Positions 16,859-25,759 of a stretch of 64,000 bases of DNA are shown in pieces (the stretch's first letter is position 1; each line of letters starts with the position of its first letter). The notes beneath the pieces were generated by a model that was given only the letters and a program-made list of their open reading frames with translations, was not told the DNA's origin and did no database searches. Origin of the DNA: Methanobacteriota archaeon (GTDB lineage Archaea > Thermoplasmatota > Poseidoniia > Poseidoniales > Thalassarchaeaceae); the NCBI GenBank assembly GCA_018650285.1, contig JABIGF010000020.1:175976-239975 (forward strand), written 5' to 3'. Made by a program: the position numbers and the translations under genes.

Positions 16859-17578
16859 ATGGCAGACCTGTTGGCGATGGTCGTTGATAGCGACTCATGG
16901 CTTGCTCTGTTGAATACGAAGGTCAGCGATTTATATCAACAGATGTCTGATAAATCGGCTAGAAATTCCCGGCCAGCTCAAGCGGATTTTCTTGACCGCC
17001 GTTTTGATGTTGATGTTGAAGCAGAAATTCTCGATTGGATGGATGCTCGCGATATTGGTAACGAAGCGCATTCAGTTATTTTAGCCGCATCGCGCCAGTT
17101 GTCAGATGGTGGAGATATTGAAGAGATTGCATCGGGGGTCTGGTTGTTGGCAGAATGGTGCAGTCTTGGCACATGGGATTGTATGGAAGGCCGAGGATTC
17201 CTCTACCTTGAGCCGTATATTTCAGAACCTTTAGATGGCGTAGATGGGCTCTATTTAGAAACAACTTGGGTTGAAGCTTTGAAGTCAATTGGAAATTTAA
17301 CTGCAAAAGAATATTCTGAAGCAGTGGTGCTTGATTGGATGGGGCGCAGAGAAGATTTTGGTGAAACTATGGAGGTGGGTGAAGATCCTCGTATCCTTTC
17401 TACCATGCAAAGTCATCAGAGACTATCAGAACAACTGCACAAATTGAACGATATTCTATCATCAGACCAAACAACTCTCCTTGTTCGAAGGGATTGGTCA
17501 ACTTACCTTACTGCAGGTTTCGGTGGGTTCAACATAGGGGGGCTTCTCTCCTTATCTGCGATGGAGGATGATTCATGA
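16859..17578 (+). CDS. Unknown acidic soluble protein, co-transcribed with NMN adenylyltransferase
   Basis: 239 aa; not recognised. No membrane segment or signal peptide. It is mostly helical and acidic, with several Trp-rich stretches (ASGVWLLAEWCSLGTWDCMEG; VLDWMGRREDFG). The same EILDWMDARDIG / VVLDWMGRREDFG theme occurs twice (~55 and ~158), which suggests an internal duplication of a helical unit. Its stop overlaps the ATG of the next gene (ATGA), so it is probably translationally coupled to NMN adenylyltransferase. A GGGCGGTGA lies ~10 bases before the ATG. Confidence 0.6.
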   Translation: MADLLAMVVDSDSWLALLNTKVSDLYQQMSDKSARNSRPAQADFLDRRFDVDVEAEILDWMDARDIGNEAHSVILAASRQLSDGGDIEEIASGVWLLAEWCSLGTWDCMEGRGFLYLEPYISEPLDGVDGLYLETTWVEALKSIGNLTAKEYSEAVVLDWMGRREDFGETMEVGEDPRILSTMQSHQRLSEQLHKLNDILSSDQTTLLVRRDWSTYLTAGFGGFNIGGLLSLSAMEDDS

Positions 17579-18225
17579 CCGATGATGAGTGGGTTGCCCC
17601 TTTCGCATTTGATGAAGAGGTAGTTCTTGAGGGTCCTGAGGCGCCAGAAAATCCTCCCGAGCCAGCCTTAGTTGTGCTTGGTCGGTTTCAACCGTTTCAT
17701 CTTGGCCATGCAAATCTTGTTGAGGCCGCTTTTGCTTATGCTGAGAAGGCCAGTTTAGCATGCCGTATTGTGATTGGTTCAGCAAATAAGCCAGAGTCAC
17801 TTGACAATCCCTGGACTTGGCAAGAGCGTGAAGTAATGATTCGTGGTTGGCTTGATGCTAACTATTCTGGCAAATCTGTTGATATTGTCGCAGTCCCTGA
17901 TATTAATGACCCTCCAAATTGGGTTTCACACGCTGAGCAATACCACGGTGGGCCGGGTGTATTATTCACTAGCGATGGTCCAACAACCACTCTTTACTGC
18001 GATGCCGGCTGGGAAGTAGTAGAATCTCCCTTACAGGCAAGAGAATCTTGGGAGGGGTGGAGAATACGCTCAACGTTGAAAATGCTGTCAACGGTCAGTG
18101 AGCAAGATGCAGCTCTTTCGGTGATGCTTGAGACTATTCCGAATGCAGTTGCTAGCATTCTATTGGATGAAGGGTGGCTAAAGAGACTCGCTTTTTTGGG
18201 CCGACCCTTTGAGCCTGTAGGGTGA
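17575..18225 (+). CDS. Nicotinamide-nucleotide adenylyltransferase (archaeal NadM type)
   Basis: 216 aa; joins NMN (or nicotinate mononucleotide) and ATP to make NAD(+) or its deamido form. Seen: LGRFQPFHLGHANL (~38-51), the nucleotidyltransferase GRFQPFHxGH box; VIGSANKPESLDNPWTWQERE (~68) and EGWRIRSTL (~160), which is where ISTxxR-type residues bind ATP. A 35-residue acidic N-terminal extension (MTDDEWVAPFAFDEEVV) precedes the core and is not usual for NadM. It is coupled to the unknown gene upstream by a 4-base overlap and converges with the DUF1499 gene at a 4-base gap. Confidence 0.82.
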   Translation: MTDDEWVAPFAFDEEVVLEGPEAPENPPEPALVVLGRFQPFHLGHANLVEAAFAYAEKASLACRIVIGSANKPESLDNPWTWQEREVMIRGWLDANYSGKSVDIVAVPDINDPPNWVSHAEQYHGGPGVLFTSDGPTTTLYCDAGWEVVESPLQARESWEGWRIRSTLKMLSTVSEQDAALSVMLETIPNAVASILLDEGWLKRLAFLGRPFEPVG

Positions 18226-18229
18226 GCAA

Positions 18230-18751
18230 TCACTCTTCACAAGTAGAATTAGTCCATTCAGTTGAGTTAATGTGGTCATTGAATGAGAGGGCCCTATCAT
18301 CATTGACTCCCAAATCTGATGCGCCTAGGCGTGCTTCAGAGTGGACCCAAATAACAGCGCTACCATTATCACATTCAACGTGGAATAGCATATCATCTGG
18401 GAATCTCCAAGTGAAAGAACGAAAGACAGAATGAATGTATCCCACATTTTCCGATTCAGTAACTATTACAGTTCTTGATTGTGATTCAATCCATGAGGTG
18501 ATTTCAGCCATTACTTCTTCTTTGCTGGCATTGATTGTAATAGATTCCTCGCCATTACCACGGTGGGGGTTTGGGGCGATTCGTGTGCAGTTCTGCGAAT
18601 TTTCTGGGCATTCTGTGGGGTATGCATCAAATTGAAGAGTTGGGGCTGCAATCCACACACATAGAAGTCCGCCAACGTATAGTGTCATTATCCCTAGGGC
18701 GAATACCTGAATACGACGAGGTGAACCGTACCAACCCTTCTGGTCAGTCAC
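18230..18751 (-). CDS. DUF1499-domain membrane-anchored protein
   Basis: 173 aa with GTG start at 18751 directly after the grpE stop codon. One N-terminal membrane helix (~14-36) is followed by the DUF1499 pattern: CPENSQNCTRIAP, then FRFPDDMLF-like FTWRFPDDMLFHVE and HSEARLGASDLGVNDDRA near the C-terminus. The family is common in marine bacteria and plant chloroplasts, function unknown. The soluble domain is likely outside the cell. Likely co-transcribed with grpE. Confidence 0.78.
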   Translation of the reverse strand: MTDQKGWYGSPRRIQVFALGIMTLYVGGLLCVWIAAPTLQFDAYPTECPENSQNCTRIAPNPHRGNGEESITINASKEEVMAEITSWIESQSRTVIVTESENVGYIHSVFRSFTWRFPDDMLFHVECDNGSAVIWVHSEARLGASDLGVNDDRALSFNDHINSTEWTNSTCEE

Positions 18752-19297
18752 TTATTCCACCGCCGTGACAATTACACGGGCAGGTCTCAACACTCGGTCG
18801 TGTAGCATCCAACCAGGCTCCAATACTTGGACCACAGTGTTAGGCGGGTATTCTTCACTTGGAGGAATGGTAGTAATCGCTTCCATTTTCTTTGGGTCAA
18901 AGCGTTGTCCGCTGGCCTCAATTTGTTTCGCGCCGTCGGCAATGAGAGATTTCTCCAAGTTATTACGAATCATGTTGATTCCTTCCATGATAGAGTCATC
19001 AGTAGTATCAGGCATTGCTGAAATTGCGCGGTCAAAGTCATCTAACAAGGAGATAAGTCGTCGGGCCAACCCTTGGCTACCGTATCGAATCAAGTCTGTT
19101 CTCTCCGTTGCATGACGCTTACGGAGATTGACATTATCGGCGTCACGATATGCAATTTCTTTTTCGGCCGCTTCTGCTCTAGAATTAGCCGCCTCAAGTT
19201 GCTCTTCTATTGTGAGTTCTCGAGGCTCTTCAACCTCTACAGGAGGCTCCTCTTCGACGATATCTTCGGCTGGCGCCTCTTCCTCGTCGCTGCTCAT
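18752..19297 (-). CDS. grpE: GrpE nucleotide exchange factor
   Basis: About 181 aa; the ATG at 19297 (MSSDEEEAPAED) is preferred for its typical acidic start, with ATG 19318 possible. GrpE is the exchange factor for DnaK. After ~35 acidic residues comes the long helix (LEAANSRAEAAEKEIAYRDA, LRKRHATERTDLIRYGSQGL), then LISLLDDFDRAI, and the beta domain with FDPKKMEAITTIP and VVQVLEPGWMLHDRVLRPARVIV. dnaK and dnaJ are not next to it, unlike in many genomes; the neighbours are DUF1499 and a radical SAM gene. Confidence 0.92.
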   Translation of the reverse strand: MSSDEEEAPAEDIVEEEPPVEVEEPRELTIEEQLEAANSRAEAAEKEIAYRDADNVNLRKRHATERTDLIRYGSQGLARRLISLLDDFDRAISAMPDTTDDSIMEGINMIRNNLEKSLIADGAKQIEASGQRFDPKKMEAITTIPPSEEYPPNTVVQVLEPGWMLHDRVLRPARVIVTAVE

Positions 19298-19336
19298 TAT
19301 GGCGGGCGAACCGCGCATCCTTCATCAATCCGACTA

Positions 19337-20482
19337 TTATGGGCGTTGCTCATTTAGCCAAATGAGGCTAACTTCTAATCGTTCGTAAGTAGGGTGGACT
19401 TCAATCATTGCTGCAGGCGCTTCAATCTCATCAGCGATGCCTTCAGCGAGTAATAGTGGCACTTCAATTCTACCATTTCCTTCATCATGGAATAGGAATT
19501 GTTGAGGGATATCACATATCTCTACCAATTCAGCGATGAAATCTTGCGCATCTTCTGCCCCGCAGTAGATGGCGCCAAACACTAGAGTTCCATCGTCAGT
19601 GAGTTGTTCATGTGGCGCGATACTAGCCTCACCTCTCCTCATAAAACGGCGGCGTAGTTGGCCAGCGTCTTTGTACGATGCTGTACAAAATTTGATTGAA
19701 AAACCGTATGGTTGGCGGGGTGGTTCGTGGTCATCCATGCCAAGGTTTGCCATACTTACTTGGGTGCGCAGAGAGCGTGCTAGTTTTCCAGAACCGTTTG
19801 CACCTGCAGTCATTTCGTTAGTCAAGTTGAACCCTCTTAGTTCCATATTGTCATGATTTCCAACAGTGATTTCTAATTCGTTGAGATTTAGAAACTCAAT
19901 TGGTGACTGGCGTAATTCTTCAATAAGTTCGAAAAGCCGTTCTTCACGGTCAGGCTCACATGGGATCTCTATGCCTACATTCATTCCCGATTCTGCACAC
20001 GCTTCTAAGGTCGGTAGATACGATTCTAGTTCTAAGTCCAAAAGATGGAATCTGATTTCATCTAGTCCAGAGGCAGCCAATGATTCGGCGTGCTTTGGCG
20101 GGAAAGGTATGCTAGTGTATAGGTGGATGTGGTGATTTTCTCCCATGCTATCTTTCAGATTACTGCATGCTTCTTCTACTCGTTCACGCACCATTAGTGG
20201 GTCGCCACCTGTGATTCCAGTCCCTGTGGCGTTCATGGCTCTAGCCTCTTCGATTACAGCATCCCAATCTCCGACCTCACACCGACGTTCATTTGCATAC
20301 ATGTGGTCAATTTCTCGGCGATTTTCAGAAAGGGGGCAATAATCACATTTCCAGTGGCATTCACCAGTGATGAATAGCACCATTTTACTGCCAAGTTGGC
20401 ATTGAATGCACCCTTCTGCTTCGTCACGAGTTGGTGGCTCAACAGGTTGTGGTATGCTAGGTTGTCTAACTTCTAACTTCAT
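19337..20482 (-). CDS. Radical SAM protein (COG2108-like)
   Basis: 381 aa. The [4Fe-4S] cluster motif is GECHWKCDYCPL near residue 40-50 (CxxxCxxC), preceded by a second pair of Cys in EGCIQCQLG (~24-28) that may bind another metal. GITGGDPLM follows the usual GGEP position. Later segments (HLYTSIPFPP, IRFHLLDLELE, IGIEIPCEPD) fit a TIM-like barrel, and there is an added C-terminal domain (~290-381). Resembles the archaeal COG2108 proteins annotated as related to pyruvate formate-lyase activating enzyme; the reaction is unknown. Its ATG overlaps the pdxT stop, so the two are coupled. Confidence 0.8.
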   Translation of the reverse strand: MKLEVRQPSIPQPVEPPTRDEAEGCIQCQLGSKMVLFITGECHWKCDYCPLSENRREIDHMYANERRCEVGDWDAVIEEARAMNATGTGITGGDPLMVRERVEEACSNLKDSMGENHHIHLYTSIPFPPKHAESLAASGLDEIRFHLLDLELESYLPTLEACAESGMNVGIEIPCEPDREERLFELIEELRQSPIEFLNLNELEITVGNHDNMELRGFNLTNEMTAGANGSGKLARSLRTQVSMANLGMDDHEPPRQPYGFSIKFCTASYKDAGQLRRRFMRRGEASIAPHEQLTDDGTLVFGAIYCGAEDAQDFIAELVEICDIPQQFLFHDEGNGRIEVPLLLAEGIADEIEAPAAMIEVHPTYERLEVSLIWLNEQRP

Positions 20483-21081
20483 TCAGAATCACCTCCTGCT
20501 TGTGCGAGTAACCAAGTATGGAATCGTATGTCATCAGTCAGTTCGGGATGAAAGGTGGCTGCAATCCAACACCCTTCTCTAATAGCAACAACTTCATCCT
20601 GATTGTAAGCAATCCCTATTCCATCACCTGCAACTGATTTGAATCGTGGTGCCCGTATGAATACGCCTGGGAAAGTGCCACCAAACTCTGGAGTCTGCAA
20701 TTCTGCTTGAAATGATTCTGCTTGGCTACCGTAACCATTTCGATTAATCTCTCCGTTGACTAAAGGAGGGCCTCCATCTTGCGGGTCAGCCATTAGGATA
20801 GCCCCTGCACAGGTTGCAAGTACGGGGCAGTCACGATTAGTGCGAAGCCATGAGAAGAGAGTGGGGAGCAGACCATTTCCCTCAATCCCTCCGGTAAGTC
20901 GCATGGTGGTAGATTCTCCACCAGGGAAGACGATAGCATCAAGTTGGCCTGTAGTTAATTCTTCAGGGGCGCGCAATTCAATTATTTCTAGACTGACTTT
21001 TAGATGTCTTGCGGCATTTTCAAGAGCAGCGATGTGTGCATGACGTGCGCCTTGCAACATCACCATCCCCACTCTAACCAT
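20479..21081 (-). CDS. pdxT: Pyridoxal 5'-phosphate synthase glutaminase subunit PdxT
   Basis: 200 aa from ATG 21081 (MVRVGMVMLQGA); an in-frame GTG at 21099 gives an unlikely extension. Class I glutaminase that feeds ammonia to PdxS for PLP synthesis. Seen: LQGARHAHIAAL, FPGGESTTMR, the nucleophile TCAGAILMA, RNGYGSQAESF, and the FHPELT histidine-glutamate pair. The motif reads RNGYGSQ where most PdxT have RNAFGRQ. pdxS is not in the window. Followed with a 4-base overlap by the radical SAM gene. Confidence 0.93.
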   Translation of the reverse strand: MVRVGMVMLQGARHAHIAALENAARHLKVSLEIIELRAPEELTTGQLDAIVFPGGESTTMRLTGGIEGNGLLPTLFSWLRTNRDCPVLATCAGAILMADPQDGGPPLVNGEINRNGYGSQAESFQAELQTPEFGGTFPGVFIRAPRFKSVAGDGIGIAYNQDEVVAIREGCWIAATFHPELTDDIRFHTWLLAQAGGDSE

Positions 21082-21234
21082 GAGCCTCGGTGATGTCACT
21101 CAAACATGAACCCTCCACTTTGTTCGACAGAGTGGCCGAGCATTTAATCTTGGATTTTAGTCGCAAATAAGAGGTCGATATTGCTGTAAATAATGTCGGG
21201 CACTTTCTTTTTCTTAATAAATCATCAAAAAAGT

Positions 21235-21252
21235 GGTGTGCGCAGGCACACC
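21235..21252 (+). promoter_or_regulatory. Compact hairpin before a small membrane-protein gene
   Basis: GGTGTGC-GCAG-GCACACC, 7-bp perfect stem. GGTTAAATAG (a TATA candidate, 21253-21262) follows directly. It lies 59 bases ahead of the ATG at 21311. Confidence 0.4.
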
Positions 21253-21310
21253 GGTTAAATAGTTGGTGAAGAACACCCGTGATGGGTTGAAACCCAAGAA
21301 GGTAAAGAAT

Positions 21311-21613
21311 ATGGATATGGATATAAAAGGACACATGTTGTTTGACGACAGTGTCAATTATGAATTGAAAGATTGGTGGATTGGAACGATTGCACTGGTT
21401 GTAATAAATGTGGTATTTGACATAGTAGCTGGTATCATTGGTGTGGCAATTGTTGGAACAATTCTCTCCGTTGCTGTCGGCTGGGCTAGTTTAGCACTTT
21501 GGGTTGGACGTCTTAGAAACCGTGGCCACTCAGATGCAATGGCGTTTGTTCTAAGAATTATCATCTTCCCATGGGGCCTCATTGAGTGCGCTTTCATGGG
21601 CAGTGCTGAATAA
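21311..21613 (+). CDS. Small two-helix membrane protein
   Basis: About 100 aa from ATG 21311 (MDMDIKGHMLF), with GAAGGT 10 bases upstream; a TTG at 21263 is less credible. A short amphipathic start is followed by a long hydrophobic stretch (IGTIALVVINVVFDIVAGIIGVAIVG and SVAVGWASLALWVG, taken as two helices), then RLRNRGHSDAM and a third hydrophobic piece IIIFPWGLIECAFMG. The RLRNRGHS segment resembles the R-x-HD-x-GKS part of DUF805 proteins, and a DUF805 gene lies 1.2 kb away, but the match is weak. Function unknown. Confidence 0.55.
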   Translation: MDMDIKGHMLFDDSVNYELKDWWIGTIALVVINVVFDIVAGIIGVAIVGTILSVAVGWASLALWVGRLRNRGHSDAMAFVLRIIIFPWGLIECAFMGSAE

Positions 21614-21640
21614 TACTAGAATTCACAATCGCTTAATGGA

Positions 21641-21655
21641 CGAGCTTTGCTCGTA
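21641..21655 (+). promoter_or_regulatory. Compact palindrome upstream of serC
   Basis: ACGAGC-TTT-GCTCGT, 6-bp perfect stem, 28 bases after the preceding stop and ~88 bases before the serC ATG. Confidence 0.35.
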
Positions 21656-21743
21656 CACGATATGCCACGAAAGGTAGACTCTATTTGGGTTCAACCTCGT
21701 TTAGCCGATGCAATCAAAGACTATCTCGGCTAGCCGTGGCATT

Positions 21744-22832
21744 ATGCCACAGGATAGGATCCACAACTTTGGAGCAGGGCCAGCAGTATTGCCCCTCTCT
21801 GTTGTTGAGGAATGCCGTGCCGCACTACCGAACCTCAATGGTAGTGGTTTTGGGCTTTTGGAAGTATCACACCGTAGCCAAGTATTCCAGGATGTAGTCG
21901 ATTCAGCAATGGCTGGACTTCGTCGTGTGTTAGGGGTGCCAGAGGACTATACTGTTCTCTTCCTACAAGGAGGAGCCTCGCTACAGTTCTACATGACCGC
22001 ACTCAATCTGCTCGCATCAGGTGAGCAGGCTGATTACCTAACTACAGGTGGTTGGTCCGAAAAGGCGTTGAAAGAAGCGCAACGAGTGGGGGATGCAATT
22101 TCTGCTTGGGACCCATCTGAAGGTGCATTCAAGACAGTTCCAAAAAACGGAGATTATTCTATTCGCCAAGATGCTGTTTATGTTCATTATACCTCAAATA
22201 ATACACTTTACGGTACGCAGTATCATCATCTCCCAGATAGTGGAGGGAAACCTCTGATTCTTGATGCTAGTTCAGATATTGCAGGCGTTCCTATTGATAT
22301 TTCAGCTCACGATTTGGTTTATGCAGGGGCACAAAAAAACCTCGGTCCAAGTGGGGTTACGGTAGTAATTCTCTCTCCATGGGCACTATCCAAGGTTGGT
22401 GATGGGATTCCTACAATGCTAGATTATTCAGTCCATGCCTCCAAAGGTTCTCTCTTCAATACACCCAATACTTTCGGTATTTTCGTGCTTGATAGGGTGT
22501 TTAACTGGCTTGAGGAAAATGGCGGTCTTGAAGGCTCAATTGCTAGAAATCAACAGAAGGCGGATTTGATTTATGAGGAATTAGATAGATCTGATTTCTG
22601 GGCACCTCATGCTGACAAAGATTCACGCTCAGTGATGAATGTGACTTGGCGTATGGCTGATGAGTCACTAGAGCCGGTGTTCTTGGCTGAGGCTGAAGTG
22701 GCTGGCTTGGGTGGCCTGAAGGGGCACCGTTCAGTCGGCGGCATTAGGGCTAGTATGTACAACGGATGCCCTCTTGAAAGCGTTGAAGCATTAGTCGCAT
22801 TCATGCGTGATTTTGAGTCACGCAATTCGTGA
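21744..22832 (+). CDS. serC: Phosphoserine aminotransferase
   Basis: About 362 aa from ATG 21744 (MPQDRIHNFGAGPAVLP); the in-frame start at 21708 adds 12 residues. Transfers the amino group from glutamate to 3-phosphohydroxypyruvate in serine synthesis. Seen: NFGAGPAVLP, LEVSHRSQVFQ, FLQGGASLQF, VHYTSNNTLYGTQ, and AGAQKNLGPSGVTVV with the PLP lysine, and SRSVMNVTWR near the C-terminus. It matches the bacterial/eukaryotic SerC subfamily rather than the other archaeal phosphoserine aminotransferase types I know. A second short frame (21662-21733, 23 residues) precedes it. Confidence 0.93.
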   Translation: MPQDRIHNFGAGPAVLPLSVVEECRAALPNLNGSGFGLLEVSHRSQVFQDVVDSAMAGLRRVLGVPEDYTVLFLQGGASLQFYMTALNLLASGEQADYLTTGGWSEKALKEAQRVGDAISAWDPSEGAFKTVPKNGDYSIRQDAVYVHYTSNNTLYGTQYHHLPDSGGKPLILDASSDIAGVPIDISAHDLVYAGAQKNLGPSGVTVVILSPWALSKVGDGIPTMLDYSVHASKGSLFNTPNTFGIFVLDRVFNWLEENGGLEGSIARNQQKADLIYEELDRSDFWAPHADKDSRSVMNVTWRMADESLEPVFLAEAEVAGLGGLKGHRSVGGIRASMYNGCPLESVEALVAFMRDFESRNS

Positions 22833-22839
22833 TTGTCAC

Positions 22840-23376
22840 TTACTGAGCCAATACATTAGTTGGCACAGGGCCGTACATATTGTCATGTGGTTCACCATCA
22901 GAAGCCGTCCAAACAATAAGCAGAATGATTCCAACACAGGGAATTCCGGCAATCAATAACCACCATCCTGATTTTCCTAAATCATGCATGCGGCGAACTC
23001 CTAAAGCCAATTGGGGGATAAAAATTGAAAGTCGAAATAATGTCACTAGTGGGCTAAAACTCCACAGCAAACTATCTATCGGGGCATCCATAACAACTAG
23101 TATCACTCCATCAATAAAACCTAGAGGAATGCCTACGAGTAATGTAAATAAGACAAACCACCAATATTCTGAGCGTGATGCTCTCCCGTCAAAGTTCGCG
23201 AAGTTGTTCATCAGAACGCTCTTCACAGAATCTATGAATTCCATCATTTTGGCCGGCCGGCCAGTCATCATTGCTGGATTTACTCCCCCTACAACCATTG
23301 GTTGAGGGGCCCCGACTAACATTGGTTGAGGGGCTGGCTGAATTGGTTGTCCAAACTGGTCTGTGTTAGGTTGCAT
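22840..23376 (-). CDS. DUF805-family membrane protein with Pro/Gln N-terminal tail
   Basis: 178 aa. A ~45-residue Pro/Gln/Met-rich leader with a repeated PQPM(L/V)V unit precedes the DUF805 domain: FDGRASRSEYWWFVLF, three to four helices, LGVRRMHDLGKSGWWLLIAG and a final NMYGP. Function of the family is unknown. The N-terminal tail includes a 14-bp palindrome (23258-23271) that is inside coding sequence. Converges with serC at a 7-base gap. Confidence 0.83.
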   Translation of the reverse strand: MQPNTDQFGQPIQPAPQPMLVGAPQPMVVGGVNPAMMTGRPAKMMEFIDSVKSVLMNNFANFDGRASRSEYWWFVLFTLLVGIPLGFIDGVILVVMDAPIDSLLWSFSPLVTLFRLSIFIPQLALGVRRMHDLGKSGWWLLIAGIPCVGIILLIVWTASDGEPHDNMYGPVPTNVLAQ

Positions 23377-23410
23377 GGTTGGTGAAGGAAAATACGGTCT
23401 TTAACCCTTA

Positions 23411-25750
23411 TCACACACCATGTGGTAGCCAGATATTCTTGACATGAGTTGCTTGACGTAGCATTTCATCATCACTCACACCAATCTCAGCTTTCCACAC
23501 TCTCTTCATGTTGCTCACGCTTGCGATTTGCACCTCGGCAATATCGCCCGTTCCAACCCACATTGAGTCAACCGCGTCGTGAGCGGCTAAATCACTAACA
23601 AATTCTGAGTGAATTCCTGTTACAATGTTCAGAACCCCGCCTGGCAGGTCTGAAGTTTCGAAAACTTGGTAGAGGTCGGTAGCAGATAGTGGATGGCTCT
23701 CTGATGGAACTGCAATTACTGCATTACCCATGGCAAGAAGTGGAGCAACTAATCGAGTAAAACTGTGTAGTGGGCGCTCATCAGGACAAGTTACTCCAAC
23801 AACACCAACCGCTTCATTCACTGCTAGTACCAAACCATGCATTGTAGTCTCATGAACAGCGCCATCATACTTGTCGCACCATGCTGCCCAGCGGAACCAT
23901 TCAGATACAGCGTCTTCAACTTCTTTTGCTGATTCAGATTCTGATGAACCAGTCATAGCAGTAAGACGTGAGGCGAATTCAGCACTACGCGCTTCTAAGT
24001 TTTCAGCGATGTAGTAGAGGATTTGTGAACGGGTGTGTGCGTTTGTGTTTGCCCACTTTGTCGCCCCGCAGGCTGCTTCTACAGCGTCGCGGATGTCTTT
24101 CCTGTTACCTCTTCCAACTTGGCCAACATCTCCACTTGGCCCCGATATGTCCATTGTGTAGCCGCCATCTGGTCGCTTCTGTTTACCGCCAATGTACATC
24201 TTGGCAGTTCTGTCAATTGATTCGGAACTCGATGCAGATGGGGTGGTGTTTGTATTCTTGGAAGCAGTAGATGTTTCAGTCAATTTACTAAGTGGACGAA
24301 TGTAAGCATACATTCCTTCGCGTCCACCTTCTCTTCCGTATCCTGATTCGCGGTATCCTCCAAATCCTGCGTTTGCATCAAATTGATTGGTGCAATTAAC
24401 CCAGATTGCACCCGCTCTGATAGATCGTGCAACTTCTAAGGCGGTGTCAATATCTTGACTCCAAACGCTACCAGCAAGCCCGTAACGTGTGTTGTTTGCT
24501 AGTGCAATCGCTTCTTTGTGTGTGCGGAACGTGAGTGAGACTAGGACTGGGCCAAATATTTCCTCTTGTACAACAGTAGATGCTGGTGCAACATTGGTGA
24601 ATAAGGTGGGTGGGAAGAAACAACCTTGTTCAGGTAGTTCTAGTGAAGGTTGCCACATTTCTCCGCCTTCATCACATCCAACTTGACATAGGTCTGCAAT
24701 GGTTTTGCGTTGGCTCTCATCAACAATTGCTCCCATATCCATTGATTTGTCCATTGGGTTTCCAACACGTAGTTTGGCCATTCTTGCCCGAAGTTTTTCG
24801 TGGAATCTTTTGGAGATTGATTCTTGGACAAGCAGTCGTGAGCCTGCACAGCAGACTTGGCCTTGATTGAACCAAATTGCATTGACAAGACCTTCTATCG
24901 CTGAATCAATGTCAGCATCTTCAAAGACGATGAATGGACTTTTCCCACCTAATTCTAGAGTCATTCCTTTGCCGCTACCAGCAGTAGCCTTGCGAATTAT
25001 TCGTCCAACTTCTGTTGATCCGGTGAATGCGACTTTGTCAATATCATCATGTTCGGTAATCAATGCTCCAGTTTTTCCGTCGCCGGTGACAATGTTGACT
25101 ACACCAGGGGGTAAACCGATTGAATCACAGATGGCTGCGAATGCAAGTGCTGAAATTGATGTAAATTCTGCCGGCTTGAGAACCACAGTATTTCCTGCCG
25201 CAAGAGCAGGTGCAATTTTCCAAGCAAGCATCAAGAGAGGGAAGTTCCATGGGATAACTTGGCCACATACCCCAACAGGACCGTATCCAGGGAAGGTTTC
25301 GTCAAACAGTTGAGCCCAACCAGCGTGATGATAGAAGTGACGAGCGACTAGTGGTACATCTGCATCTCTAGTTTCACGAACTGGTTTTCCGTTGTCAAGT
25401 GTCTCAATAACAGCAAGAAGACGGTGATGTTTTTGCACTTGGCGAGCGATAGCATAGAGGTATCTTGCGCGTACATGCCCAGGATATGAGGACCAACTAG
25501 GTAGAGCGGCTCTTGCAGCATTGACTGCTGCGTTCACTTCACTTTCTCCTGCTTGTGAGATAGTTCCTAGAAGTTCTCCTGTTGCTGGATTATGTGTCTC
25601 AAAAGACTCACCACTTTCAGGTGTCACCCAATTTCCGTCGATATACATTCCAAAGGCAGGTCCATGCTTGTCCAACCATTCACGTGCAAATTTGTCTGAT
25701 TCAGGGGCTGGGCCCCAATCAAGCGATTCTAGAATTTCTTTTACTCCCAT
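23411..25750 (-). CDS. Two-domain aldehyde dehydrogenase (ALDH16-like)
   Basis: 779 aa, two ALDH domains in one chain. Domain 1 (~30-500) has all catalytic parts: IPWNFPLLM, VAFTGSTEVG, LELGGKSP (general base Glu), and FNQGQVCCAGSR (nucleophile Cys). Domain 2 (~520-779) keeps the fold (MYIGGKQKRPDGG, TCPDERPLHSF, LPGGVLNIVTG) but lacks the catalytic Cys motif and ends early. This arrangement is that of ALDH16 proteins of animals and some bacteria. GAGGTGA overlaps the deoC stop and serves as its ribosome site, so it follows deoC in one transcript. The likely job is oxidising the acetaldehyde released by DeoC to acetate with NAD(P)+; that substrate is inferred from position. Confidence 0.87.
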   Translation of the reverse strand: MGVKEILESLDWGPAPESDKFAREWLDKHGPAFGMYIDGNWVTPESGESFETHNPATGELLGTISQAGESEVNAAVNAARAALPSWSSYPGHVRARYLYAIARQVQKHHRLLAVIETLDNGKPVRETRDADVPLVARHFYHHAGWAQLFDETFPGYGPVGVCGQVIPWNFPLLMLAWKIAPALAAGNTVVLKPAEFTSISALAFAAICDSIGLPPGVVNIVTGDGKTGALITEHDDIDKVAFTGSTEVGRIIRKATAGSGKGMTLELGGKSPFIVFEDADIDSAIEGLVNAIWFNQGQVCCAGSRLLVQESISKRFHEKLRARMAKLRVGNPMDKSMDMGAIVDESQRKTIADLCQVGCDEGGEMWQPSLELPEQGCFFPPTLFTNVAPASTVVQEEIFGPVLVSLTFRTHKEAIALANNTRYGLAGSVWSQDIDTALEVARSIRAGAIWVNCTNQFDANAGFGGYRESGYGREGGREGMYAYIRPLSKLTETSTASKNTNTTPSASSSESIDRTAKMYIGGKQKRPDGGYTMDISGPSGDVGQVGRGNRKDIRDAVEAACGATKWANTNAHTRSQILYYIAENLEARSAEFASRLTAMTGSSESESAKEVEDAVSEWFRWAAWCDKYDGAVHETTMHGLVLAVNEAVGVVGVTCPDERPLHSFTRLVAPLLAMGNAVIAVPSESHPLSATDLYQVFETSDLPGGVLNIVTGIHSEFVSDLAAHDAVDSMWVGTGDIAEVQIASVSNMKRVWKAEIGVSDDEMLRQATHVKNIWLPHGV

Positions 25751-25759
25751 AATTTCACC

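Noticed and set aside
16833..16913. 26-codon frame starting at ATG 16833 with GAGGGAG upstream
   Set aside because: Overlaps the better-supported 239-aa gene in another frame; no sign of conservation can be judged here.
21662..21733. 23-codon frame before serC
   Set aside because: Has no clear ribosome site, is out of frame with serC, and gives no recognisable peptide.
23258..23271. Perfect palindrome TGGCCGGCCGGCCA
   Set aside because: It lies inside the DUF805 coding sequence (codons for TGRPAKM), so coding explains it.
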